From: CAYLJJ01 sp964384025
Lineage (GTDB): Bacteria > Myxococcota_A > Bradymonadia > UBA7976 > UBA1532
Length of the DNA stretch: 39,882 nucleotides
Assembly: GCA_964384025.1 (NCBI GenBank)
Contig: CAYLJJ010000063.1
Location: 1 to 39,882, forward strand
Direction: 5' to 3'
This document shows positions 1 to 7,990 of the stretch, piece after piece (position 1 is the stretch's first letter; the number at the start of each line of letters is the position of its first letter). The translations under genes were made by a program, and so were the position numbers. The notes beneath the pieces were generated by a model that ran no database searches, was not told where the DNA came from, and saw only the letters and a list, made by a program, of their open reading frames with translations.

Positions 1-17
1 TGCCGGAGATTTATCTC

Positions 18-52
18 AAAAGCCCAGAAGCTCATGCTTCTGGGCTTTTTTT
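18..52. terminator. Bidirectional rho-independent terminator
   Basis: A perfect 11-bp stem (AGCCCAGAAGC at 21-31 pairing with GCTTCTGGGCT at 36-46) closes a 4-base loop. It is followed by a run of T on the plus strand and preceded by a short run of A, so it can act in both directions. It lies just past the stop of the minus-strand lipoprotein gene (55-828) and probably also ends a plus-strand gene to the left of the window. Confidence 0.9.
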
Positions 53-54
53 AT

Positions 55-828
55 TCATTCGGCGTTTAAACGCTCTAGATGTTCTAAGGCTTCGGCGAGT
101 GTACGAATACTGTGGAAACTGCGGCTTTTTTCTAGGATCTTCATCCCCAGAGTGTCGATCATCAGGACCATCCTTCTCCCCACAGGTTGAAAATAGGGAT
201 CGAGGACCGGAACCGGATCCGCCAATACCGGGATGCTCAGCTCATAGCGCTGCCTCCACTCTTCTACATAGGCTGCATCAGCGACCTCATAATCAGCGTC
301 TTCGAGCAAGATAACGATAGGGAGCAGACCCTCTCCCCTATGCTGATCAGCGATCTCTTGAATCTCATCTTGCTCCTCTCTACAGGAGGGGCAGTGGCCA
401 GAGGAGGTGATGATGAGTAGGAGGCGGGCTTCATTTCGAACATCAGAGAGCCGCCAAGGTCCTTCTGGGCTCTCAAAAAGGAGATCTTCGATTACTCGAC
501 CTCGCTCTGTTCCATAGGGAGGCTCAGGGTAGGTCTCCAAGGGTATCGCTCTATCCACCTCTTCTCCCTGGTCGAGCCGTTCAAGGGATAGGTCAAAAAC
601 CACATCAGGGGACTGTTCTAGATCATCGAGAGAGTCTAAAGGAAGAGAGAGGTCTTCAATTTGAGAGAAGCTTTGATCCAGGCTGGGGAGTTCATCATCT
701 GGCAGAGAGACGATATCCTTTCTTTGGGAGCCAAGCTCTTTGAAGGCGTCAAGAGGTTTAGAGTTGTCTGTGCTATCGCTCTGACAAGCAGCGTACAGAA
801 GAGCGAGCAGGGGGAGGATATTTTTCAT
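55..828 (-). CDS. Lipoprotein with thioredoxin/peroxiredoxin-like domain
   Basis: This 257-residue protein begins with a short lipoprotein signal (lipobox LYAAC, lipidated Cys15). An acidic Asp/Leu-rich tether of about 80 residues follows, and then a thioredoxin-fold domain (about residues 105-255). The redox motif CPSC sits at residues 146-149 in the context SSGHCPSCREE, typical of TlpA/AhpC-TSA-like proteins where it follows the first core strand. A likely role is thiol-disulfide exchange or peroxide reduction at the outer face of a membrane; that is inference. The usual cis-Pro before the late beta-strand is not evident (VGRRMVLMID), which is atypical. There is no clear Shine-Dalgarno sequence before the ATG. 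The gene is monocistronic, bounded by the terminator at 18-52 and an AT-rich promoter region upstream. Confidence 0.8.
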   Translation of the reverse strand: MKNILPLLALLYAACQSDSTDNSKPLDAFKELGSQRKDIVSLPDDELPSLDQSFSQIEDLSLPLDSLDDLEQSPDVVFDLSLERLDQGEEVDRAIPLETYPEPPYGTERGRVIEDLLFESPEGPWRLSDVRNEARLLLIITSSGHCPSCREEQDEIQEIADQHRGEGLLPIVILLEDADYEVADAAYVEEWRQRYELSIPVLADPVPVLDPYFQPVGRRMVLMIDTLGMKILEKSRSFHSIRTLAEALEHLERLNAE

Positions 829-901
829 TTTTATAGGATGCAGAGGCTTCTGCTCTTGTCTCGCCCGATTTTGAAAAAAAGAAAGTCGGACTAAACTATT
901 G

Positions 902-932
902 ATTATATTAAAATAATATTATTTTTCTGCAA
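902..932 (-). promoter_or_regulatory. Candidate promoter for the 55-828 lipoprotein gene
   Basis: On the minus strand a perfect TATAAT lies at 907-902. The best upstream -35-like box is TTGCAG at 932-927, with a long 19-bp spacer, inside the most AT-rich part of the gap. The predicted leader is about 65 nt. The -10 match is strong and the -35 weak. Confidence 0.35.
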
Positions 933-1088
933 AAGCATTCATCCAGTTTGGGTGCTGAGATCTATGTTTGATCACTCTTATAGTCAACTTCTTGATTTTT
1001 AAGCAGAAACTTTAAATTCAAGAGAAGCTTGACTGAGGCGATGCTTTGTTTAAGCTAGACCCCACTTGTCCTCAGACTCGAAATCGTT

Positions 1089-1118
1089 TTGACTCGCTCT
1101 GAGGCTTTCGTTCAATAT
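1089..1118 (+). promoter_or_regulatory. Candidate promoter for the Gly/Cys-rich lipoprotein gene
   Basis: TTGACT (1089-1094) is followed after 18 bp by CAATAT (1113-1118), about 60 bp before the ATG at 1181. Another TTGACT lies at 1029-1034 with a poorer -10 box. This is a consensus-based guess only. Confidence 0.3.
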
Positions 1119-1180
1119 GGCCGCGCTTTTGCGGACGGGCCGACCAATGGGCCCAACATAACATTTTGGAGGAGTTCCAA

Positions 1181-1816
1181 ATGAACGAGCTCAAGAAGCT
1201 TCTCGCCCTGACCCTGAGCCTCACTGTCGCCTTTGTCTTTGTCGCCTGCGACGTAGACGAAGAGACCGATGGTGGTGTTGATGGTGGTGGTGAAGCGGGT
1301 AGCGGTGGTGGTGGTGAGACCCCTGAAGCTAGCTACAACTATGTCCTGATCCTAGACGAGAGCACAGAGATAAACGCCGCAGGGACCCCTGGCGTTGATA
1401 TTTGTGGTGTCAGTGTCGTCTGTGGTGGCGATCCCATGGTCGCCAGCGCCGCATCCCTTGATGAGGGCGACGGTGGTGTTTGTGCTGGTGGAGCAGATTG
1501 TGACGCGCCTCGCAATGATCCAGCAGCAGCCACCGATGATGGTGCTTCCTGTGTCGCGGATTCTGCACCTGTGAGTGATTATGTCGCTACCGGTGTTGGT
1601 GGAGGTCTCTGGTTGACCTTCGATGAGGATCTTGTTGGCTGTACCGTCAACATCGTCGAGTACTCTGGTGGTGATAATGAGGGCGCCCAAGTTTGGGTCT
1701 GCACTGAAGCAAACAATACCGATTCCTGCTACCAAGTAGGCGATTTTGCATTTGGTGGCGCCAGCAGCGGTGAGACCTCCACCATCACCGTCAGTGATCC
1801 TCCGGCTGACGGCTGA
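1181..1816 (+). CDS. Gly/Cys-rich secreted lipoprotein of unknown function
   Basis: This 211-residue protein has a clear lipoprotein signal: KK near the N-terminus, a hydrophobic core and lipobox VFVAC followed by DVDEE. A low-complexity Gly linker encoded by GGT-rich DNA follows. The mature domain carries eight cysteines after the lipid-attachment Cys, consistent with a disulfide-stabilised extracytoplasmic fold, and is poor in lysine and strongly acidic. I do not recognise the family. The ATG at 1181 is chosen over an upstream TTG at 1166 because GGAGGAG at 1168-1174 is an ideal ribosome binding site for it. The gene has its own candidate promoter and a strong terminator, so it is monocistronic and possibly well expressed. 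Confidence 0.8.
   Translation: MNELKKLLALTLSLTVAFVFVACDVDEETDGGVDGGGEAGSGGGGETPEASYNYVLILDESTEINAAGTPGVDICGVSVVCGGDPMVASAASLDEGDGGVCAGGADCDAPRNDPAAATDDGASCVADSAPVSDYVATGVGGGLWLTFDEDLVGCTVNIVEYSGGDNEGAQVWVCTEANNTDSCYQVGDFAFGGASSGETSTITVSDPPADG
1271..1316 (+). repeat. GGT-rich low-complexity tract encoding a Gly linker
   Basis: Repeated GGT triplets, interrupted by single other codons, encode the glycine linker after the lipobox of the 1181-1816 lipoprotein. Length changes in whole triplets would keep the frame, so this is a spacer-length variable tract rather than an on/off switch. Confidence 0.6.
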
Positions 1817-1841
1817 TCACCAAAACGCTGAATTTTAAGAG

Positions 1842-1867
1842 AGGACCCACCAGGGTCCTTTTTTTTT
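1842..1867 (+). terminator. Rho-independent terminator after the Gly/Cys-rich lipoprotein
   Basis: A 7-bp stem (AGGACCC at 1842-1848 with GGGTCCT at 1853-1859) with loop ACCA is followed by a run of nine T (1859-1867). It lies 26 bp past the stop codon and isolates this gene from the signalling genes downstream. Confidence 0.92.
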
Positions 1868-1950
1868 GCCTGCCTGAGCATCCAGCTCTTGCTCCTCTCC
1901 CGAATCTCAGGAAAACCGCAGCAAGATTGACGATCTCCTAAGGGGGGTCC

Positions 1951-3858
1951 ATGATCTCCTATATGAGCCGACACTCCCAAGACATCATGAAGATGTTCGA
2001 GGGGCCGACAGAGGCCTCCCTCGACGAGTCTCAACGCCAAGTGGTGGAGCAGGCGAAGCTGGCCTTCCGTGAGTTGGAGAAGCTGACCAAGAACATCAGC
2101 CTCTACGGTTCGGAGCATCAGAGCGTCGAGCGCTTCCAGCTTCGCTTCCACGAGACCCTCACCGAGCTGCTTGAGTCTCAGGAGCAGGTCAACATTCTGG
2201 TGGGTCCCTACGAATTCAGCCTCCATGATCAGGTGATTCACCAAAATCCAAACCCAGAGAACAACTTTATCTATAAGTTCTACATGGATGGCATTCGCCA
2301 TCTGGTTTTTGATCAAGGGCTTGAACTTGAGGAGGTGATCAAATTCGTCAATATCCTCCTCACCAACTGGGAAGATTCCGCGCTCTTTGAGGATGACTCC
2401 GTAACTCTTCTCTGGGATCAGGGTTTTGATCACATCGATCACCTCGTCATCGACAGCTTTCAGGAAGACGCCAAAGAGGGAGAGGAGCATCTCTACACCA
2501 TCCCTGGAGTGATGAATCAGATCCGTATCGGTGCTAAGGAGGCTTCTAGAGGAGCACGACAGCGTCTCAAAGAGACTTCGAATACAGGAAGAGGGGCTCG
2601 TAAGAGCCACAAACGCTCTCACCGTACAGCAGTCCTTATTCCTGAGGGCACATCACTTCAACTCAACGATCTGGATCGTTTTGAAGAGCATCCTTTCGCG
2701 ATGGATGAACAGGAGTTTCTCAAGCTTAAGTCCTTGATCACCACGACTGGACGAGAGACTTTGGAGAAGTTCATTGAGATACTCTTTAAGGTCAATTTGG
2801 TCGAAACAGATGTTCATGAACGAGAGAGCCGTGTTGTTGCTCTCTTTGATCGCATCGCTGAGCTGCTCCTGGAGGGCAAACGGATTGGGGACCTAGAGCG
2901 TCTCCTTCGCCAAGTCCATCATCTGAGTGGACCTGAACAGCATAAGATCCCCGAGAATATTGAAGCGATCCGGCGTATCTTCGCACACTGGTCCAGCCAA
3001 AGCTTTGTTGAGAAGGTGATGGCTCCACTCAATGATCCCAAGAGCAACTTCAGCCCCTCAATTTTGGCGATCTGTCAGCTCCTCAACCGAGAGGCTGCTC
3101 CAGCCATCGTTCGCTGTACAGGGCAACTCGAAATCCCCGAGCGTAAAGAGGCGATGCTCGCGATTCTGCCTGGGATCATTCAAGGAGGAGAGCAGGCCGT
3201 TGCTCGCCTGTTAAAGGAGGTAGATCAGCAGTTCGCCCACCAACTTTTTAAGCTCCTCAGATCTTCTAAAGATGCCCATGTCCTCTCTATCGCCATCTAC
3301 TCCGCCCTCAAGAACCCTGAACCAGGGGTGCGTTTTGAGAGCCTCTCAACTCTGCCTCTCAAGATGGCCACCCAAAACCTGAAGCCTCTTCTACAAGCCC
3401 TTCAGGATCCAGCGAAGCTGGTTCGCAGCAAGGCGATCCATATTCTGGCCCGCATTCGTTCTCCAGAGGTACATGAACATATCATGCAGGCCATTAAGCA
3501 GAAGTCCTTTGCTCGCCGTGAGTTGGATGAAAAGCGCCGTTATTTCTCTGCTGCGGCCCTCACCGCCTCCTCTATGGAGTTTTTTATTGGACTCTTTCAG
3601 AGCAGCGCTCTACTTAAACGGGGACAGGATGAGCTGCGTCACTGCGCCGCCATCGCACTCTCCCTTAGACTTTATAGGGCGATAGAGCCTCTCTTTAAGA
3701 AGGAACTCAAGAGGCGTATGGGTTCAGAGATCGTGGCCAGCGCCTGTCGTTGGGGGCTTCAACATATGCAGCAGGATCGAGAGCTTCGCACACAGCAGCT
3801 CTACGATATCTTCTTCAAGGGTGAGCTGAATACAGAACCCTCGGAGAAGCAGAGATGA
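1951..3858 (+). CDS. HEAT-repeat-like protein, first gene of a signalling set
   Basis: This 635-residue protein is predicted to be cytoplasmic and mostly alpha-helical. The N-terminal part (about 25-185) contains a helical segment with KNISLYGSEHQSVERF followed by a region reminiscent of domains in myxobacterial HEAT/HD-type proteins. Residues about 255-560 consist of helical hairpins consistent with HEAT repeats, for example PGVRFESLSTLPLK and PAKLVRSKAIHILARI. Such proteins are protein-protein scaffolds; no catalytic motif is visible. The ATG at 1951 is preceded by AGGGGGG (1940-1946); an in-frame ATG at 1963 is an alternative. The stop overlaps the next start in an ATGA, so the two products are probably made together and may interact. 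Confidence 0.75.
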   Translation: MISYMSRHSQDIMKMFEGPTEASLDESQRQVVEQAKLAFRELEKLTKNISLYGSEHQSVERFQLRFHETLTELLESQEQVNILVGPYEFSLHDQVIHQNPNPENNFIYKFYMDGIRHLVFDQGLELEEVIKFVNILLTNWEDSALFEDDSVTLLWDQGFDHIDHLVIDSFQEDAKEGEEHLYTIPGVMNQIRIGAKEASRGARQRLKETSNTGRGARKSHKRSHRTAVLIPEGTSLQLNDLDRFEEHPFAMDEQEFLKLKSLITTTGRETLEKFIEILFKVNLVETDVHERESRVVALFDRIAELLLEGKRIGDLERLLRQVHHLSGPEQHKIPENIEAIRRIFAHWSSQSFVEKVMAPLNDPKSNFSPSILAICQLLNREAAPAIVRCTGQLEIPERKEAMLAILPGIIQGGEQAVARLLKEVDQQFAHQLFKLLRSSKDAHVLSIAIYSALKNPEPGVRFESLSTLPLKMATQNLKPLLQALQDPAKLVRSKAIHILARIRSPEVHEHIMQAIKQKSFARRELDEKRRYFSAAALTASSMEFFIGLFQSSALLKRGQDELRHCAAIALSLRLYRAIEPLFKKELKRRMGSEIVASACRWGLQHMQQDRELRTQQLYDIFFKGELNTEPSEKQR

Positions 3859-5402
3859 GCGAGGGTATCAATAGGCTGGCAAGTACCTTAGATTTTCTTA
3901 AAGAGCTGGACCAGGACTCGGAGCAGTTTACCGAACTCTCCCAGGCTCTCATCAATAATCTCTTTGTCTTGCTGCGCTCTGCAGGTATGCACGATCTTCA
4001 AAATGAGGCGATGAATCGTCCATTTGAGGCGATGGCTGAGACGGTCAACGCCTTCATCGACCTTTTCAACGAGGGGATCTCTCTTCAGTTGGTCGATGGC
4101 AATTTTTTCATCAGCAAGCGAATCGTCAAACTGGACTTTGGGACTTTTCAGAACGCGCGTTATCTGAAGCGGATTTTCGAGTTCCTTGGTATCAACGAGA
4201 TGGCTTTTACGTCTAAACTGACCCGCTCTGCGCTCTCTCTCTTTCTGGTCGCTGCGCTGAAAGTGATCCGAGACAAGCAAGGAAAGTTGTACGACTATCC
4301 CTTAGGGACCATTCAGGTCCGTAAAATGATCGCCTCAGAGACAGAGGCCTATGAGGCTGATGAGGATCCCAGAGCACAGATACTCTCTATTTATGCCTCT
4401 GGCTTGTTGATGCTCAGGCAATTTGTCAACGATCTGCGTAAGGGGCGTGCACCTCAGCACTCTAAGGTGAAGCGTCTCTGCCTTGAGCTGATCGATATGG
4501 CTCCTCGCTTTCATAATATGCTCCTCTCCCTGATTCATCTAGAGGTGTATAAAGGGAACCTCTTCTGCCATATGCTCAATACGGCCATCATGGCCATTGT
4601 CTTTGGCTTGCGTCTGGGTATGAACCGTAAGCAGCTTGTGGATCTCGGCATGGCCGCCTTTCACCACGATCTGGGCTGGGCTCTCCTGGGAACTCTGGAG
4701 CAGTCTACCGGAGATGGAGATGATGTCGCTCTCACGATGGAGGGCATCAACTATATCCGCAACCAGTCCAACACCGAGATGGAGGAGATGCGTATCAAGG
4801 TGGCCCGAGCTTTGGTCCGCCTGGGAGGTTTCAATGAGTTGGTCATCAGCCGCCTCATTGTAGCCTATGAGTGTCAGATCCCTGAAGATCTACCCTCTGA
4901 AGGGCTTTACTATGGAGATATCGGCTCCAGTTTCATGACCAATGTGGTGCGTATGGCCAGCGCCTATGATGAGCTGACCACCCCCCGCCAGGGTAAAGAT
5001 GCTTATCTACCCGATCAAGCGATGAAGCAGATCCTGGATGATGGTGGTGAGACTTACGATCTCTTCTTAGCTAAGCTCTTCGCCAGCTGCATCGGAGCCT
5101 TTCCAGTGGGCAGCATGGTGGAGCTGGACACCAGCGAGGTTGGGATCGTGGTCAACCTACCCCGAGAGCCACTACACTTTCACCGCCCACAAGTACGCTT
5201 GCTCATCGATCGCATGGGACAACCTCTAAAGGAGGGGCCTGTCGTTAGCCTAGATGAACGCAAACGGGGAGGGCGAAAATACCTTAGGACCATCGAACGT
5301 GCGCTGGACAGCCGCCTCTATGGGATCAACATCACCCACTTCTTCTTTGGCGATGGTGCAGAGGCGATGGATAGAGTCTCTAAGAGCTTTCAAGGATCTT
5401 GA
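3855..5402 (+). CDS. Degenerate HD-GYP-domain protein
   Basis: This 515-residue protein has a helical N-terminal half resembling the N-terminal region of the preceding HEAT protein. Its C-terminal half (about 215-450) follows the HD-GYP plan. There is a conserved-type His at 239 (FCHMLNTA), the HD dyad within HHDLGW (270-275), then MASAYDELTTPR (367-378) and the downstream segment FPVGSMVELDTSEVGIVV typical of HD-GYP tails. The GYP signature itself is gone: the equivalent stretch reads AYECQIPEDLPSEG. Active HD-GYP proteins hydrolyse cyclic di-GMP using more metal ligands than remain here, so this copy may bind a ligand or partner rather than cleave. It is translationally coupled to the HEAT gene. 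A 7-bp hairpin surrounds its stop codon (5393-5409) without a T tract. Confidence 0.75.
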   Translation: MSEGINRLASTLDFLKELDQDSEQFTELSQALINNLFVLLRSAGMHDLQNEAMNRPFEAMAETVNAFIDLFNEGISLQLVDGNFFISKRIVKLDFGTFQNARYLKRIFEFLGINEMAFTSKLTRSALSLFLVAALKVIRDKQGKLYDYPLGTIQVRKMIASETEAYEADEDPRAQILSIYASGLLMLRQFVNDLRKGRAPQHSKVKRLCLELIDMAPRFHNMLLSLIHLEVYKGNLFCHMLNTAIMAIVFGLRLGMNRKQLVDLGMAAFHHDLGWALLGTLEQSTGDGDDVALTMEGINYIRNQSNTEMEEMRIKVARALVRLGGFNELVISRLIVAYECQIPEDLPSEGLYYGDIGSSFMTNVVRMASAYDELTTPRQGKDAYLPDQAMKQILDDGGETYDLFLAKLFASCIGAFPVGSMVELDTSEVGIVVNLPREPLHFHRPQVRLLIDRMGQPLKEGPVVSLDERKRGGRKYLRTIERALDSRLYGINITHFFFGDGAEAMDRVSKSFQGS

Positions 5403-5535
5403 AGATCCTCGACGAGAAGCAACAGGCAAATTTGAGAGAACTCATAAAAGCAACTCGCATCTCTGAAAGTTCCTCAAATATGCTCTTTTGGGCGCTGAGA
5501 TCTGGGAGCCAATCCAGCGCGGAGCGAGCATAGAC

Positions 5536-6303
5536 GTGAAGTTCAACCTCCGCACACAGAATATCGACGGAATCACTATCCTCCATATTGGAGGCGTCAT
5601 TGATGAAGACAATCAGTTGGCTCGCAGCCTCAGCAAGATCGAGGGAGATACTGCGATCCTGGATTTAAGCGAAGTAAAACGCATCAACAGCTGTGGGGTT
5701 CGAGATTGGGTCAACTGGGTACAGACCCTTGAGGCTCGTGGAAAGAAACTTATCCTTGAAGGATGTAGTCCAGCAGTTGTAGCTCAGATTAACTTGGTGC
5801 ACAATTTTGTTGGCCAAGCTACGGTAAAAAGCTTTTACGCTCCTTATTACTGTTCTCATTGCGACAAGGAGGAAACAGTCCTTCTCCAACCTCAGAAATT
5901 CGCCGGAATGAAACAGCTCCAGGCTCCTGATATTCGTGGCTCAGACTGTACGAAGAAAAACTGTCATATGAGCTTTGATGATATTGAGGAAGCCTATTTT
6001 GCCTTCCTGCCACACAGTATCAAGCAAGGAGCAGATGGGGAAATTGAGGATCAAAATGGAATTCCCACCCCCGCGTTACAAAAGCAGTTACATTGCTCAT
6101 CTGCTATAGAAAGTTCTTCAGAAGAGCAGAAAAATAGCCTTCTTTCAAATCATAAACCAGAGGAAGAACCAGAAATCATGGGTTCTAGCCATTTGCATCC
6201 CCCAGAATTCATAAAGACTCGCACTCTATTGTTGAAATTAGGTGTTTTTATGCTGGTCGGATCTATTATCGGCTATCTTCTGTTCTATTTCAGGTTTCTG
6301 TAA
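5536..6303 (+). CDS. STAS domain-zinc ribbon-TM protein (anti-sigma-antagonist-like)
   Basis: From a GTG start this is 255 residues. Residues 1-100 form a STAS fold like SpoIIAA/RsbV; the phosphorylation loop reads RINSCGVRDW, keeping the Ser (52) but with Asn in place of the usual Asp before it. A zinc-ribbon-like segment follows with Cys106, Cys109, Cys138 and Cys143, ending in MSFDDIEEAYFAFL. After a polar linker, one TM helix (about 230-251) ends the protein, so it is probably tail-anchored facing the cytoplasm. GTG 5536 was chosen because GGAG at 5521-5524 precedes it and it begins the first STAS strand; a TTG at 5488 would add 16 residues. The partner phosphatase gene follows directly. 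The C-terminal third is AT-richer than its surroundings. Confidence 0.75.
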   Translation: MKFNLRTQNIDGITILHIGGVIDEDNQLARSLSKIEGDTAILDLSEVKRINSCGVRDWVNWVQTLEARGKKLILEGCSPAVVAQINLVHNFVGQATVKSFYAPYYCSHCDKEETVLLQPQKFAGMKQLQAPDIRGSDCTKKNCHMSFDDIEEAYFAFLPHSIKQGADGEIEDQNGIPTPALQKQLHCSSAIESSSEEQKNSLLSNHKPEEEPEIMGSSHLHPPEFIKTRTLLLKLGVFMLVGSIIGYLLFYFRFL

Positions 6304-6350
6304 GCGAATTAGAGAACATCAACGATCTCTTTTAAGGCTTTGTCCGAATA

Positions 6351-7916
6351 ATGATCAAGAGGCTGAAGAGTTTATCCATTAGTATCAAACTGATGAGCAC
6401 CATGACTGGTCTCTTGGTCTTGACAGTGGGGCTCTACACCCTGATGAATGCCTGGGAACTCAACGAGCTTCACACCCATTCCCTTGATGAACAGCAGACC
6501 ATCAGTCTGCACGCTGTGGCAACCAATGCGGTCAATCTCAGCCAGACCCTCGCTTACACCGGTGCCTTACTGATCAAAAGAGAACAACTGAAAGATCTTA
6601 AAAGCTTAGCTCAAGAGATCCGCCGGATGAACCCTCATCTCCTCTCTCTTCGCCTCTACTCTGGAGAACATCTTCTAGTTGAAGAGGGAAAGACACAGAA
6701 CTTAAAGGAGCTTAGCCCCCTCCTCAAGAGAGCTTGGCCGGGGGGGGTGATGATCTTTAGACGCGGGGAGCAGCTGGAGCTGCTGCACGCTCTGAGCCAG
6801 TATAAACAGGGAAAAAGCAACTGCCGGGTAGAACTGGATTGGTCCATCAGAGAGCTCAACGCTCGGCGCCAAAGGAGCGCTGGAGCCTTAAAAAATCGTA
6901 AGGAACGCTCTGTTCAGAATATTCTCTTCTTAGGGGGGATGCTGTTGCTCTTGGCTGCGGTGATCATGGCGCTCCAAAGCCTCGGCATCAGCCAGCCTAT
7001 CCGCACCCTGAGCCATCATGTCGAGTGTATCGCCCGAGGAGAGCTGGAGGAGCAGATCCAGGTGGAAGGTGGGGCTGAGATCAGTCTCCTGGGTCGAAAC
7101 ATCAGCCATATGGTGGAGCGCTTGAAGGTGCTCTTCGAAGAGACCAAAGAGAAAACCAACTATGAGCATGAGATGGAGGTCGCCCGGCTGATTCAAGACG
7201 CCTTGCTGCCACCCCAGGGCCTTATCGATCTGGGTTTCTTTCGTTTTATGGGTTTCTTTCAAAGCGCCAGCATCTGTGGAGGGGACTGGTGGAGTTTTGC
7301 AGATCTCTCTCGGGGCCGTCTGCTGATCCTGATCGGAGATGTTACGGGTCACGGAGTGAGCAGCGCGATGATAACCGCTGCAGCGAAGTCCTGCTGTGAC
7401 ACTCTGCGCCACGTAAGTCAGGGAGAGTTGAGCTGTAGCCTCCTCCTAGAAGAGTTGAATAAGACCCTCTACGGTATGGCTCGCCGGGAGTTCTTGATGA
7501 GCTTCTTTGCCACGATCATCGATCCTGAGGAGCATAGCCTCAGCTTCAGTAATGCAGGACACAACTTCCCCCTGCTCTTGCGCGCTCAACCCAGACCTGG
7601 AGAGCGTGCCTTACAACCCCTGGTGGCTCGGGGCAATCGCTTAGGAGATCTTCTGGGCTCCCGCTTCCAAGAGCATAAGATCTTCTATGCCCCTGGTGAT
7701 CTTCTACTCTGGTACACAGATGGTCTCACCGAGAGCCTCAACGCCGAAGGAGAGCAGTATGGAGAGCGGCGTCTCCGACGCAGCGTTCAACAAGCTCTAC
7801 ACTCTCCCGTCCCAGAAATAATGCAGAGGATCCTCGAAGATGCTGAGCAATTTTGTGAAGACTTTAAACATCCAGAGGACGATGTCACTTTGGTCCTAGG
7901 AAAATTTTCAGGGTGA
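6351..7916 (+). CDS. Membrane PP2C (RsbU/SpoIIE-type) phosphatase with HAMP domain
   Basis: This 521-residue sensor phosphatase has TM1 (about 10-33), an extracytoplasmic sensing region (34-188), TM2 (about 190-209), a HAMP linker (210-262), a short coiled coil, and a PP2C/SpoIIE domain (about 290-521). Metal-binding motifs of active enzymes are present: GGDWW (D312), IGDVTGHG (D330), AGHNFPLLL, YTDGLTES (D457) and EDDVTL (D510/511). The family dephosphorylates a STAS-domain antagonist to switch on a sigma factor or another output. The neighbouring STAS protein is the obvious candidate substrate; this is inference from adjacency. No anti-sigma kinase is in the window. The ribosome binding site is weak (TAAGG at 6333-6337, 13 nt from the ATG). 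Confidence 0.9.
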   Translation: MIKRLKSLSISIKLMSTMTGLLVLTVGLYTLMNAWELNELHTHSLDEQQTISLHAVATNAVNLSQTLAYTGALLIKREQLKDLKSLAQEIRRMNPHLLSLRLYSGEHLLVEEGKTQNLKELSPLLKRAWPGGVMIFRRGEQLELLHALSQYKQGKSNCRVELDWSIRELNARRQRSAGALKNRKERSVQNILFLGGMLLLLAAVIMALQSLGISQPIRTLSHHVECIARGELEEQIQVEGGAEISLLGRNISHMVERLKVLFEETKEKTNYEHEMEVARLIQDALLPPQGLIDLGFFRFMGFFQSASICGGDWWSFADLSRGRLLILIGDVTGHGVSSAMITAAAKSCCDTLRHVSQGELSCSLLLEELNKTLYGMARREFLMSFFATIIDPEEHSLSFSNAGHNFPLLLRAQPRPGERALQPLVARGNRLGDLLGSRFQEHKIFYAPGDLLLWYTDGLTESLNAEGEQYGERRLRRSVQQALHSPVPEIMQRILEDAEQFCEDFKHPEDDVTLVLGKFSG

Positions 7917-7939
7917 TCTGTTTTTTTTAGTAGACTACA

Positions 7940-7971
7940 AAAATAGAGCGAATCTAGACAGACTCTATTTT
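7940..7971. promoter_or_regulatory. Two-layer inverted repeat upstream of the coiled-coil gene
   Basis: AAAATAGAG (7940-7948) and CTCTATTTT (7963-7971) form a perfect 9-bp inverted repeat. At exactly its centre is a palindromic TCTAGA (7953-7958). It sits between the phosphatase stop and the ribosome binding site of the next gene. The shared symmetry axis suggests a dimeric repressor site, or an mRNA hairpin beside the ribosome binding site. It is too AT-rich for a typical terminator. Confidence 0.4.
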
Positions 7972-7990
7972 ATATACAGGAGAGGTGTTT

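Larger units (their letters stand above)
829..1180. other. 352-bp intergenic region between divergent genes
   Basis: This gap separates two divergently transcribed lipoprotein genes. It holds a very AT-rich core (about 895-930) and candidate promoters for both directions, listed separately. A short stem (GCAGA at 840-844 with TCTGC at 849-853) lies in the leader of the minus-strand gene. I see no ORF or RNA gene in it. Confidence 0.6.

Noticed and set aside
1271..1316. GGT repeats as a CRISPR or phase-variable on/off tract
   Set aside because: The repeats are short, imperfect, in frame and encode a Gly linker; there is no spacer structure, and triplet changes keep the frame.
1729..2622. 297-residue minus-strand ORF opposite the HEAT gene
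   Set aside because: It lies antisense to a well supported coding region with a ribosome binding site, has no recognisable domain, and its composition is that of a shadow frame.
5480..5533. 17-codon ORF starting at ATG 5480, possible leader peptide before the STAS gene
   Set aside because: It has no ribosome binding site and no codon bias of note; a chance ORF is more likely.
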